A stretch of 64,000 bases of DNA, from NCBI GenBank assembly GCA_016711105.1, contig JADJTO010000004.1:290299-354298 (forward strand), read 5' to 3'. Source of the stretch: Micropruina sp. GTDB lineage: Bacteria; Actinomycetota; Actinomycetes; Propionibacteriales; Propionibacteriaceae. This document shows, one piece after another, positions 1-8,913 of this stretch. The translations under genes were made by a program, and so were the position numbers. A model generated the notes under the pieces. It did not search any database, was not told the DNA's origin, and saw only the letters and a list, made by a program, of their open reading frames with translations. The number at the start of each line of letters is the position of its first letter. Position 1 is the first letter of the stretch.

Positions 1-80
1 TGGCGAGCCGACCACTCGGCGCCGACCAATCCTCCCGCCAGCAGTGCCACGACCAGGACGAGCCCCAGTAGCTTGCGCAT
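1..80 (-). CDS. Truncated N-terminus of a secreted or membrane-anchored protein
   Basis: Only the first 26 codons lie in the window. They start MRKLLGLVLVVALLAGG and form a short basic N-terminus followed by a hydrophobic stretch, so a signal peptide or membrane anchor is visible. The ATG overlaps the dapB stop by one base (TGATG on the minus strand), which implies translational coupling to dapB. The N-terminus resembles DUF2993/LmeA-like proteins, but too little remains to name a family. Confidence 0.5.
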   Translation of the reverse strand, partial: MRKLLGLVLVVALLAGGLVGAEWSAR

Positions 81-814
81 CAGGCGAGCCCCAGGATCCC
101 TTCGATCCCGATGGTCAGCCCCGGCGTCGTGGCCACGTGCCGGACGCCGGCCAGACCCCCTGGCATGAACGATTCGCGATCCAGGGAGTCGTGTCGGATG
201 GTCAGCGTCTCCCCCGCAGCACCGAACAGCACCTCCTGATGCGCGACCAACCCGCGCAACCGGACGCCGTGCACCCGGATGCCCTGTACGTCAGCCCCGC
301 GCGCCCCCTCCAAAGCCTGGACGGTGGCGTCCGGAATGGGTCCCAACTGAGCCGACGCCCTGGCCGCAGCGATCTTGCCGGCGGTGGTCGTGGCCGTCCC
401 CGACGGAGCGTCGGCCTTGTTCGGATGGTGCAGTTCAATGATCTCCACCGATTCGAAGAAGCGGGCCGCCTCTTCAGCGAAGCGCATCATCAACACGGCG
501 CCGATGGAGAAGTTGGACGCGATCAACACCCCGACCTGGGTTCCCTGCAAGGACGCTTCGATCGCAGCCAGGCGCGTGGGCGTGAAGCCGGTGGTGCCAA
601 CGACCACGGAAATGCCCCGCTGGACGCACCAGGCGATGTTGTCCATGACCGCATCGGGGTGGGTGAAATCGACCACCACATCGGCCTGCTCGACGGCGCT
701 GCGATCATCCCCGGCGTCCACGGCGGCCACCAACTCAAGATCCTCGGCGGCCTCGACGGCTCGGCAGACCTCAGCCCCCATCTTGCCCCGTGATCCGAAC
801 ACGGCAACCTTCAT
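80..814 (-). CDS. dapB: 4-hydroxy-tetrahydrodipicolinate reductase
   Basis: Second committed step of the diaminopimelate/lysine pathway: NAD(P)H-dependent reduction of hydroxy-tetrahydrodipicolinate in the cytoplasm. The 244-residue protein starts MKVAVFGSRGKMG, the Gly-rich dinucleotide-binding motif, and carries the DapB signature ELHHPNKADAPSGTA with its catalytic His and Lys. VDFTHP and GTTGFT lie between. The ATG at 814 was chosen because a GGGAGC ribosome-binding site precedes it and the Rossmann motif begins at residue 5; the longer reading upstream has no family match. It is the distal gene after pnp and prs and is translationally coupled to the next gene. Confidence 0.95.
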   Translation of the reverse strand: MKVAVFGSRGKMGAEVCRAVEAAEDLELVAAVDAGDDRSAVEQADVVVDFTHPDAVMDNIAWCVQRGISVVVGTTGFTPTRLAAIEASLQGTQVGVLIASNFSIGAVLMMRFAEEAARFFESVEIIELHHPNKADAPSGTATTTAGKIAAARASAQLGPIPDATVQALEGARGADVQGIRVHGVRLRGLVAHQEVLFGAAGETLTIRHDSLDRESFMPGGLAGVRHVATTPGLTIGIEGILGLA

Positions 815-849
815 CACAGCTCCCTTCGCTGCCGACAGCTTAGGCCGGG

Positions 850-1794
850 CTAGGCGTCGAACAGTGACGAGACGGACTCCCCGCTGTTGATCCGGCGGAC
901 GGCCTCGGCGAACAACGGAGCCACCGAGAGCACCGTCAGGTTCGGCAGCAACTTCTCCGGCGCCACCGGCACGGTGTTGGTGCACACGATCTCGCGCAAG
1001 TCGTCCTGGGCGCCCAGGCGCTCAATGGCGGGCCCGGTGAACAGGCCATGCACGGTCGCGGCCGAGATCGAGTTCACCCCCAGTTCGCGGAGCTTGTCGA
1101 AGAGTTCCATCAAGGAGCCACCGGTGGCGATCTCGTCGTCGAGCACGATCACGTCCTTGCCGGTCACATCACCCACGATGGCGTCGATCACGACCCGATC
1201 ATCGGCCAACCGACGCTTGGCCCCGGCCGCCACCGGGACGTCGAGCACCCGGGCGAACTGGTTGGCCATCTTGACGTTGCCGAAGTCCGGGGAGACCACG
1301 ACCGTGTTGGAGAGATCACGCTGCCGGAAGTGATTCGCGATCACGTGGGTTGCGCTGAGGTGATCCACAGGCATTTCGAACATGCCGTGCACCTGCGGTG
1401 AGTGCAGCGCCATCGTGACCACACGCTGCGCGCCGGCCTTGTGCAGCAGATCGGCGACCAGGCGAGCACCGATGGAGATCCGGGGCGCGTCCTTCTTGTC
1501 GGAGCGGGCGTAGGCGTAATGCGGCATCACCACCGTTATATGAGCTGCCGACGCGCCTCGCGCGGCATCCAGCATCAGCAACAACTCGACCAGGTTCTCT
1601 TGCACCGGGGGAACCAACGGCTGCACGATGAACACATCCCGCTTGCGGCAATTGGCCTCCAAGTGCACCTGGAGGCAGTCGTTGCTGAACCGTGTCGTGT
1701 GCGCCGGAGAGAGGTCGATCCCCAGGAGATCGCACACCTCCCGGGCGAACGCGGGGTTGGCCGAGCCGGAAAACACGGTGATGTCGCTACTCAC
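850..1794 (-). CDS. prs: Ribose-phosphate diphosphokinase, divergent type
   Basis: Makes PRPP from ribose 5-phosphate and ATP for nucleotide, His and Trp synthesis. The 314-residue protein has the Prs fold from FSGSANPAFA to the C-terminus, the ATP-site region PHYAYARSDKKDAPR, the catalytic flexible loop AKRRL and the PRPP-binding loop VLDDEIATGG. These motifs depart from the usual PYFGYARQDRK and VDDMIDTGG, so it belongs to a variant subgroup, although the key Lys-Arg and Asp/Thr-Gly residues remain. GTG at 1794 is taken as start, with AGGGTGG upstream. Whether it is the housekeeping enzyme or a paralogue cannot be told here. Confidence 0.85.
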   Translation of the reverse strand: MSSDITVFSGSANPAFAREVCDLLGIDLSPAHTTRFSNDCLQVHLEANCRKRDVFIVQPLVPPVQENLVELLLMLDAARGASAAHITVVMPHYAYARSDKKDAPRISIGARLVADLLHKAGAQRVVTMALHSPQVHGMFEMPVDHLSATHVIANHFRQRDLSNTVVVSPDFGNVKMANQFARVLDVPVAAGAKRRLADDRVVIDAIVGDVTGKDVIVLDDEIATGGSLMELFDKLRELGVNSISAATVHGLFTGPAIERLGAQDDLREIVCTNTVPVAPEKLLPNLTVLSVAPLFAEAVRRINSGESVSSLFDA

Positions 1795-1825
1795 AACGGA
1801 CCACCCTAGCGGAGCGGACAGAGCG

Positions 1826-1857
1826 GTGCCCCCGCCCGCACAAGCGGACGGGGGCAC
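1826..1857 (-). terminator. Hairpin between pnp and prs
   Basis: A 14-bp stem with one mismatch (GTGCCCCCGCCCGC / GCGGACGGGGGCAC, loop ACAA) lies 37 bases after the pnp stop. No T-run follows on the minus strand, so it may be a factor-assisted terminator or an mRNA-stabilising/processing structure within a pnp-prs transcript. Confidence 0.45.
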
Positions 1858-1893
1858 AACGGTCGTGTTCCAGCGTGGAATCAGACCCAAGGA

Positions 1894-4093
1894 TCAGACC
1901 TGTGCGGCCTCGTCCTCGACCACGGGGATCAGCGAGAGCTTGCCCTTGTCGTCGATGTCGGAAATCTCCACCTGGATCTTCTGGCCGACGCTGACCACGT
2001 CCTCCACGTTCTCCACGCGCTGGCCCTTGTTCAGGCTGCGCAGCTTGGTCACGTGCAGCAGGCCGTCCTTGCCCGGGAGCAGCGAGATGAAGGCGCCGAA
2101 GTTCATCACCTTCACCACGGTGCCCAGTTAGCGCTCGCCCTTTTCCGGCATGGTCGGGTTGGCGATCGCATTGATCATGGCCCGGGCCGCGTCGGCGGAG
2201 TCGCCGGTGTTGGCGCCGATGTAGATCGTGCCGTCGTCCTCGATCGAGATGTTGGCGCCGGTGTCGGCCTGGATCTGGTTGATCATCTTGCCCTTCGGGC
2301 CGATGACCTCGCCGATCTTGTCCACCGGGATCTTCACCGCGATGATCCGAGGAGCGAACGGGCTCATCTCATCGGGGGTGTCGATCGCTTCGCTCATCAC
2401 GTCCAGGAGCGTGTGCCGGGCCTCGCGGGCCTGCAGCAGCGCACCGGCCAGCACCTCGGCGGGGATGCCGGTGAGCTTGGTGTCCAACTGCAGGGCGGTG
2501 ACGAAGTCACGGGTGCCGGCGACCTTGAAGTCCATGTCGCCGAGGGGCGTCCTCGGCTCCGAGAATGTCGGTCAGCGCGACGTACTTGGTCTCGCCGTCG
2601 ATCTCCTCCGACATCAAGCCCATGGCGATACCGGCGACGGGAGCCTTCAGCGGCACACCGGCGTTGAGTAGTGCCAGGGTGGACGCACAGACCGACCCCA
2701 TCGAGGTGGACCCGTTGGAGCCCAGCGCCTCGGAAACCTGCCGAATCGCGTAAGGGAACTCCTCGCGCTTAGGCAGCACCGGCATGATGGCCCGCTCGGC
2801 CAGCGCGCCGTGACCGATCTCACGTCGCTTGGGGGAGCCGACCCGACCGGTCTCACCGGTGGAGTAGGGCGGGAAGTTGTAGTTGTGCATGTAGCGCTTG
2901 GTGGTCTCCGGCGCCAGCGTGTCGAGCTTCTGCTCCATGTCGAGCATGTTCAGTGTGGAGACGCCCAGAATCTGGGTTTCGCCGCGCATGAACAGAGCCG
3001 AGCCGTGCACCCGGGGCAGGACGCCAACCTCAGCCGACAGCGTCCGGATGTCCCGCAGGCCGCGGCCGTCCATCCGCACATGCTCGGTCAGCGTCTTGCG
3101 ACGCACGACCTTCTTGGTCACCGCGCGGAAGGCACCGGTGATCTCCTTGGCGCGACCCTCGAACTGGGGATCGAGTTCGGTGTGCAGGTCGGCAAGGAGA
3201 GTCTCGGTGGAGGTCTCGCGCTCGGCCTTGCCAACGATCGTCATGACGTTGACCAACCGGTCAGTGCCGGCAGCCGCGACTGCCTCGTACACGTCGTCGG
3301 CGTAGTCGGAGAAGACCGGGTAGCTCCCGACAGCCTTGGGGAACATCGCCGACAGCTCGGCCTGAGCATCGCACAGGGCCTTGATGAACGGCTTGGACGC
3401 CTCCAGGCCTTGGGCGACAACCTCTTCGTTCGGAGCGGTCCGACCGGAGCGGACGAGATCCCAGGTGGCCTCGGTCGCCTCGGCCTCAACCATCATGATC
3501 GCGACGTCGCCGTTGGGCGTCACGCGACCGGCCACGACCATGTCGAAGGTCGCGCCCGCGACCTGCTCGACCGTGGGGAAACCGATCCACTGGTCACCGA
3601 TCAGGGCAACCCGGACGCCACCCACCGGGCCACTGAACGGCAGGCCGGCCAGCGTGGTGGAGGCGGAGCCGGCGTTGATCGCCAGCACGTCGTACAGCAC
3701 CTCGGGGTTGAGCGCCATCACCGTGACGACGACCTGGACCTCGTTGCGCAGGCCCTTGACGAAGCAGGGCCGCAGCGGACGGTCGATCAGGCGGCAGGCC
3801 AGGATGGCGCCTTCGGAAGGGCGTCCCTCCCGACGGAAGAACGAGCCGGGGATGCGACCGGCGGCATACATCCGCTCCTCCACGTCCACGGTCAGGGGGA
3901 AGAAGTCGATGGCGTCGCGCGGGTTCTTCTGCGCGGTGGTCGCCGAGAGCAGCATGGTGTCACCGTCGAGGTAGACGGTGGCGCAGCCGTTGGCCTGACG
4001 GGCCAACAAGCCGGATTCAAAGCGAACGACATGGGTTCCGTGGCTGCCATTGTCGATCACGGCTTCGGTGTAACGAAGGTCGGGTCCCTCCAT
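1894..4093 (-). CDS. pnp: Polyribonucleotide nucleotidyltransferase, interrupted by a frameshift and a stop
   Basis: Phosphorolytic 3'-5' exoribonuclease of mRNA decay. About 733 residues, the normal length: N-terminal RNase PH domain from MEGPDLRYTEAVIDNG, second RNase PH domain, KH domain (IGEVIGPKGKMI) and S1 domain (NFGAFISLLPGKDGLL). ATG at 4093 has AAAGGAA upstream. Two breaks occur. One extra base near 2538 shifts GAEDAFGDMDFK out of frame in the second core domain. At 2128-2130 an in-frame TAA stands where family members have a Tyr (GERYLGTV, TAC), between the KH and S1 domains. The reading frame continues intact on both sides, so error is the likeliest explanation, with real truncation less likely. 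Confidence 0.9.
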
Positions 4094-4415
4094 GGGGATT
4101 CCTTTCGGGTTGTGCCCACCGCCTCGGTGATGGTCGGCCCGTGGGGGCCAGGCGTCGCGACGCCACGTCACATGCGTGGGTCTCGTTCGCGGCTGGTAGA
4201 ACCCGGTCTTCGATCGAGGCCCGCGTGGCGACGCACGACCCGGGCGGATCGGTGCCTACACGAGGGCCACTACCGAGGACCGAGGATTCTCGATCGCCGA
4301 ACGGTGAGCGGTGTGGGTTGTCTATTGAGTTGTGGGAGCACCCGAGCCCGAGGACCCGGGTGCCCAGGTCGCCGTCAAGAGCGATGGGAGCCGCCCGGAA
4401 GGCGACTCCCATCGA
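4094..4415. other. rpsO-pnp intergenic region
   Basis: 322 bases without a credible gene. It holds the hairpin at 4382-4414 next to the rpsO stop and the pnp ribosome-binding site. In many bacteria the rpsO-pnp spacer carries RNA processing sites and a pnp promoter; I cannot identify a convincing promoter. Confidence 0.5.
4382..4414 (-). terminator. Hairpin directly after rpsO
   Basis: CGATGGGAGCCGCC and GGCGACTCCCATCG form a 14-bp stem with one mismatch around the loop CGGAA, one base after the rpsO stop codon. No T-tract follows on the minus strand. It could attenuate transcription into pnp or act as a processing site. Confidence 0.5.
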
Positions 4416-4679
4416 TCATCGGCGTAGGCCGAGACGCGCGATCAGAGCGCGGTAGTGCTCGACGTCGCGCTTCATCACATAGTTGAGCAGGCGGCGGCGC
4501 TGCCCGACGAGCAGCAGCAGACCGCGACGGCTGTGATGGTCACCCTTATGCATCTTGAGATGCTCGGTGAGGTGGGCGATCCGCCTGGTCATCACCGCGA
4601 TCTGGACATCCGGGGAGCCAGTGTCCCCCGGCTTGGTCGCGTACTCTTCGATGGTTTTCTTCTTCAGTTCAGCATCCAT
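4416..4679 (-). CDS. rpsO: 30S ribosomal protein S15
   Basis: 87 residues, the usual actinobacterial S15 length. The conserved features are GDTGSPDVQIAVMT, LTEHLKMHKGDHHSRRGLL and the C-terminal YRALIARLGLRR. It binds the central domain of 16S rRNA early in 30S assembly. The ATG at 4679 has GAGAGGAG upstream. It is divergent from the transhydrogenase genes (258-base spacer) and heads the rpsO-pnp unit. Confidence 0.97.
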   Translation of the reverse strand: MDAELKKKTIEEYATKPGDTGSPDVQIAVMTRRIAHLTEHLKMHKGDHHSRRGLLLLVGQRRRLLNYVMKRDVEHYRALIARLGLRR

Positions 4680-4937
4680 AGCGGGCTGCACTCCTCTCGG
4701 TTTCCCGTTGCGCGGCGCGGCCCCACCATAGGTGGAACGACATCGGAGATATCGCTGGGCCGCTCTTACGAGTCCGCGGGCGTCTTGACGCCAACCACGA
4801 ACTATACCTGCGCGCCCTTCGGCGAAGAAATTCCCCTCCCCTCCCACTGCTGCACGTGACACCAACGCGTCTCGACGTGACAAGGCGTGGTCAGGAGAGT
4901 TGGATGGACGCGGAAGCGGATTCATCAGAGGAGAACT

Positions 4938-6089
4938 ATGACGGTGGTCGTCGGCATCCCGATCAACGCGGACCCGGCGGAGCGCCGCACCCCCGTGAAT
5001 GGCGATGTGATCAAGAAACTTCACGCGCTCGGCGCCCAGGTCGTGATCGAACGCGGCGCAACAAAGTGTGCCCACGTGAGCGATCTGGAACTGGGCAGCG
5101 CGACCCTCGTGAACAGCACGGCCGAGGTCCTGGCAGCAGCAGACATGGTGTGGACGATCGGAGCGCCGTCCGAGGAGACGATCCGGGCGATGAAGCCTGG
5201 CACCGTCCTGGTCGGCATGCTGTCGCCCTACACCGAGCCGAGCCGCGTCGAAGCCCTGTGCGAGGCCGGGGTGACCTCGTTCGCGATGGAGTTGCTCCCG
5301 CGGATCTCCCGCGCTCAGAGCATGGACATCCTCAGCTCGCAAGGGGCCGTCTCGGGCTACCAATGCGCCGTCATCGCCGCTGCGCGGGCACCGAAGTTCT
5401 TCCCGATGCTGACCTACGCCGCCGGTACGGTTCGTCCGGCCAAGGTGCTGGTGATCGGCGCCGGCGTGGCCGGATTGCAGGCGATCGCCACCGCCAAGCG
5501 GCTGGGCGCCATGGTCGAGGGCTACGACGTCCGTCCTGAAACCAAGGAACAGATCGAATCCCTGGGCGCCAAGTTCGTCGACACGGGCGTCAGCGCGTCC
5601 GGCACGGGCGGCTACGCCCGGGAACTCACCAAGGACGAGCAGCGAGCCCAGTCGATGAAACTCGGCAAGGCGGTCGCCAGTTGCGACGTGCTGATCACCA
5701 CCGCGGCCATTCCCGGGCGCCGTGCTCCCCTGATCGTGGACGAGATGATGGTCAACGCGATGAAGCCCGGGGCAGTCGTGGTCGACATGGCCGCAGAGAC
5801 CGGCGGCAACGTGTTCGGAACCCAAGCGGGCAAGGAGGTGCGGGTCGGCCCGGCCCACATCGTGGGGCCGATCAACCTGCCCAGTCGGATGCCCGTCCAT
5901 GCCTCGGAGATGTACGCCCGTAACCTGCTCAGCTTCGTCACCCCGATGATCGTCGAGGGCGGCTTGAACCTTGACTTCACCGACGAGGTGATCGCCGGAA
6001 CAGCCCTCACTCACCAAGGCCGGGTCGTCCATCCGGGCGTGGCAGCCGCCCTGGGACTCACCTCCCCCACCACAGAAACCGGAAACTGA
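4938..6089 (+). CDS. pntA: NAD(P) transhydrogenase subunit alpha, soluble domain I
   Basis: Cytosolic NAD(H)-binding part of the proton-translocating transhydrogenase that makes NADPH from NADH at the expense of proton-motive force. 383 residues with the alanine dehydrogenase/PNT N-terminal domain (VVVGIPINADPAERRTP), the Rossmann motif VIGAGVAGLQAI and the segment after it, YDVRPETKEQIESLGAKF. ATG 4938 is preceded by AGAGGAGA. It ends before the membrane helices, so this is the split three-subunit enzyme; the next two genes, spaced by 4 and 2 bases, supply the membrane parts. Confidence 0.95.
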   Translation: MTVVVGIPINADPAERRTPVNGDVIKKLHALGAQVVIERGATKCAHVSDLELGSATLVNSTAEVLAAADMVWTIGAPSEETIRAMKPGTVLVGMLSPYTEPSRVEALCEAGVTSFAMELLPRISRAQSMDILSSQGAVSGYQCAVIAAARAPKFFPMLTYAAGTVRPAKVLVIGAGVAGLQAIATAKRLGAMVEGYDVRPETKEQIESLGAKFVDTGVSASGTGGYARELTKDEQRAQSMKLGKAVASCDVLITTAAIPGRRAPLIVDEMMVNAMKPGAVVVDMAAETGGNVFGTQAGKEVRVGPAHIVGPINLPSRMPVHASEMYARNLLSFVTPMIVEGGLNLDFTDEVIAGTALTHQGRVVHPGVAAALGLTSPTTETGN

Positions 6090-6093
6090 ACGC

Positions 6094-6399
6094 ATGACCG
6101 ACCTGCTCTACGTCTATATCTTCATGCTCGCCGCCTTCACCGGCTACGAGGTGATCTCCCGGGTGCCAGTGATTCTGCACACGCCCCTGATGTCGGGATC
6201 GAACTTCGTCCACGGCGTCGTCCTGGTCGGCGCCATGTATGCCCTTGGCCACGCCGAAACGCCGCTGCAGATCGGGTTGGGCTTTCTGGCGGTGCTGTTG
6301 GGGGCCGCGAACGCCGCCGGCGGCTACGTGGTGACCGAACGCATGCTCGCCATGTTCGCGCCCAAGAAGCAGCTCGCCTCGCCGACGACGGGCGCCTGA
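6094..6399 (+). CDS. pntAB: NAD(P) transhydrogenase subunit alpha part 2 (membrane)
   Basis: 101 residues with about three hydrophobic helices and the conserved HTPLMSGSNFVHGVVLVGAM segment. This is the short membrane subunit that joins PntB to form the proton channel. It lies between the two other subunits in one operon, starting 4 bases after the first gene's stop. Confidence 0.93.
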   Translation: MTDLLYVYIFMLAAFTGYEVISRVPVILHTPLMSGSNFVHGVVLVGAMYALGHAETPLQIGLGFLAVLLGAANAAGGYVVTERMLAMFAPKKQLASPTTGA

Positions 6400-6401
6400 C
6401 C

Positions 6402-7781
6402 ATGGAGTGGATCGTCAACGGCGTCTACCTCGGAGTCGCCGCCCTGTTCATCCTCGGACTCAAGGCCATGGCCTCGCCGGTCCGGGCTCGCCGTGGAATC
6501 ACCTGGGCCGGAATCGGCATGGTGTTGGCAACCGTTGCCACCTTCGCCCTCCCCGGGATGAAGAATCTGGGCCTGATCGTCGCCGCCATCGTGATCGGCG
6601 GCGGCGCCGCCTGGTGGGCGGGCAAGGTGGTCAAGATGACCGACATGCCCCAGATGGTGGCCATCTACAACGGGATGGGTGGCGGTGCTGCCGCCCTGAT
6701 CGCCGCAGTTGAGTTCGCCCGCGGTGAGGTGCACGGCCCGGTCGTGGCGACACTGGCGGTACTCGGTTCCTTGATCGGCTCGGTCGCCTTCAGCGGCTCG
6801 GTCGTGGCCTTCCTCAAGCTGCAGGGCATCATGAAGAAGGCTTTGCGGCTCCCGGCCCAGAACGTGGTCAACGTCGTCCTGGCGCTGGTCACGGTCGGTT
6901 TGGGCGCCTGGATCGTGGTGGCCTCCAGCGCGACCGGTTCGGCCAACGCGGCGTTGCTGGTGATCTTCTTCGCCTTGTCGCTGGCCCTGGGCGTCGTGCT
7001 GACCAACCCGATCGGCGGCGCTGACATGCCGGTCGTGATCTCGTTGCTCAACGCCTTCACCGGGTTGGCGGTCGGCTTCGAGGGCTACGTCCTGGGCAAC
7101 CCAGCCCTGATCATCGCGGGCATCGTGGTCGGCGCCTCCGGCACGCTGCTGACCCAGCTGATGGCCCGGGCCATGAATCGACCGATCCTCAACGTCATCT
7201 TCACCCCGATCACCGGCGAGGCCCAGGCCGGGGGTGCCATCGAGGGTCGGATGAAGGAGATGAGTGCTCAGGACGCCGCCGCGATGATGCGCTTCGCCGA
7301 CAAGGTGATCGTCATCCCCGGCTACGGCATGGCGGTCGCGGGCGCGCAGCACAAGGTCTGGGAGATGGCGAAGTTGCTGGAGGAGGCCGGCGTGACTGTG
7401 TCCTTCGCGATCCATCCGGTCGCCGGACGCATGCCTGGCCACATGAACGTCCTGCTCGCCGAAGCGGGGGTCCCCTACGAGAAGATCTTCGACCTGGAGG
7501 AGATCAACGCCGACTTCGGCCTGACCGACGTCGCGTTGGTGATCGGCGCCAACGACGTGGTGAACCCGGTGGCGCGCACCGACAAGACCTCCCCTATCTA
7601 TGGCATGCCGATCCTGGACGCCGACAGGGCGCGCAATTGCATCGTGATCAAGCGAGGCAAGGGTGCCGGCTACTCCGGGATCGAGAACGGCCTGTTCTAT
7701 GCCGAGAACACCTCGATGCTCTACGGCAGTGCCCAGCAAGCGGTAGCCGACGTGATCACCCAGATCAAGGAACTCTCCTGA
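6402..7781 (+). CDS. pntB: NAD(P) transhydrogenase subunit beta
   Basis: 459 residues. The N-terminal two thirds carry about nine membrane helices, including the IGGADMPVVISLLNAFTG region that lines the proton path. The C-terminal NADP(H)-binding domain has VIVIPGYGMAVAGAQ, HPVAGRMPGHMNVLL and VIGANDVVNPVAR. The complete length agrees with the family. Last gene of the pnt operon; a weak inverted repeat follows the stop. Confidence 0.96.
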   Translation: MEWIVNGVYLGVAALFILGLKAMASPVRARRGITWAGIGMVLATVATFALPGMKNLGLIVAAIVIGGGAAWWAGKVVKMTDMPQMVAIYNGMGGGAAALIAAVEFARGEVHGPVVATLAVLGSLIGSVAFSGSVVAFLKLQGIMKKALRLPAQNVVNVVLALVTVGLGAWIVVASSATGSANAALLVIFFALSLALGVVLTNPIGGADMPVVISLLNAFTGLAVGFEGYVLGNPALIIAGIVVGASGTLLTQLMARAMNRPILNVIFTPITGEAQAGGAIEGRMKEMSAQDAAAMMRFADKVIVIPGYGMAVAGAQHKVWEMAKLLEEAGVTVSFAIHPVAGRMPGHMNVLLAEAGVPYEKIFDLEEINADFGLTDVALVIGANDVVNPVARTDKTSPIYGMPILDADRARNCIVIKRGKGAGYSGIENGLFYAENTSMLYGSAQQAVADVITQIKELS

Positions 7782-7783
7782 CA

Positions 7784-7824
7784 CATCTTGCGGACGCTGG
7801 CCTACCGGCCCGCCTGTCAAGATG
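7784..7824 (+). terminator. Possible terminator after the pnt operon
   Basis: CATCTTG at 7784 and CAAGATG at 7818 can pair around a GC-rich interior. It sits just after the pntB stop and before an independent GNAT gene. There is no T-tract, so the call is weak. Confidence 0.25.
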
Positions 7825-7884
7825 AGAGACTGCGACGAGCGCGGCACGCCACACTTCCCATGATCACGAACGCGGCGGAGGAAT

Positions 7885-8376
7885 ATGACCATGACTGAGC
7901 CCATCACAGTACGGCTGTGTGACGCAGCCGACGTCGAGGTGCTCGGTGCCCTGGAACCTCATCCGAATGCGCACTATGCCCGTGGGCACTTCGATCGGCA
8001 ACAAACCGGCGACTACCTGTTTGCGGTGGCGTGGGCTGCGGGGGTTCCGCTGGGCTCAGGAGTGCTGGATTGCCGCGCGGGGAAGCTCCAGCCGGAACTG
8101 AAGAGCCTGTGGGTCTACCCGCACGCTCGTCGTCGCGGCGCTGCACGTGCCTTGACCTCCTTCTTGGAGGAGGAGGCAAAGCGCCTGGGCTTCGAGGAGA
8201 TCTTCCTGAGGGTCGACCCGCAGAACCATGCAGCCATCCCGATGTACATCTCGCTGGACTACACCCCGACCGGGGACCACAAGCTCACCACCTACGAGTT
8301 CGTGGATCCCTCTGGCGAGCGCTACCTGCGCGAAGAGATGGATGCCATCTACCGCAAGTCCCTGCATCTCCGCTGA
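7885..8376 (+). CDS. GNAT family N-acetyltransferase
   Basis: 163 residues with the acetyl-CoA-binding motif A segment LWVYPHARRRGAARALTSFLEEEA followed by LRVDPQNHAAIPMY, where the last part is the usual motif B helix. The substrate is unknown. A clear GGAGGAA precedes the ATG at 7885. It is a single gene, convergent with the next one; the stops are 51 bases apart. Confidence 0.85.
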   Translation: MTMTEPITVRLCDAADVEVLGALEPHPNAHYARGHFDRQQTGDYLFAVAWAAGVPLGSGVLDCRAGKLQPELKSLWVYPHARRRGAARALTSFLEEEAKRLGFEEIFLRVDPQNHAAIPMYISLDYTPTGDHKLTTYEFVDPSGERYLREEMDAIYRKSLHLR

Positions 8377-8427
8377 GCAAACAACCCGGATGGTGTGTTG
8401 GGTCGAGGCCAGGCCCACGTAAGCGAC

Positions 8428-8909
8428 TCAGTCGGCTTGGTCGATCCCGATCCCGACCACGCTGACTTCGCCTTGCGACCAGCCGATGTCCATCACGACT
8501 TGGGCTCGATCGCGGTGGTAGTTGACCAGCCACACCGGGTGCCGCATGGCCGTCACGGCCAATCTGCCCAGATCGCCCAACTGCCGTCCGCGGACCTGGA
8601 AGACGGTGCCGTCAGCGAAGCAGATCCTGGCCAAGCCCTGCGAGGGGCCGGGTCGGACCGCCCGGACGGGAACTCGACGGCGCACCACGTTCGACAGTTG
8701 GTGCAGCAGCACGGTAGCCGGGGCGAACCCGAACTCCTCTTCGATTTGATGGCCCAGAGCGGTCAGTTCGGCGATGTCCTGCTCACTGACATGCAGCGCC
8801 CGCGACACACGCCGGGGATCGTCAAATTGCGCGCGGGGCGCCGGCGGAACAGGAGCCCCCCCAGAAGCACCAACAGCACGACGACGCCAACCGACACGAT
8901 CGCGGTCAT
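8428..8909 (-). CDS. Small membrane-anchored protein of unknown function, one frameshift
   Basis: Reading from ATG 8909 gives one membrane helix (MTAIVSVGVVVLLVLLGG), then LLFRRRP. The remaining soluble domain (RAQFDDPRRVSRALHVSEQ onward, ending GIGIDQAD) is one frame away. Adding one C to the CCCC run at about 8833-8836 joins the two, giving roughly 160 residues. The soluble part is mixed alpha/beta with no motif I recognise. It starts 4 bases after the ribF stop and is probably co-translated with ribF. Confidence 0.55.
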
Positions 8910-8913
8910 AACC

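Noticed and set aside
2128..2130. Programmed readthrough or recoding in pnp
   Set aside because: The stop is TAA with no recoding context; the window has many sequence errors.
6324..7907. Long minus-strand frame opposite pntB, and similar long frames opposite pntA, pnp, infB and rlmN
   Set aside because: They mirror real genes in high-GC DNA, have low-complexity His/Asp/Gly-rich translations and no family motifs.
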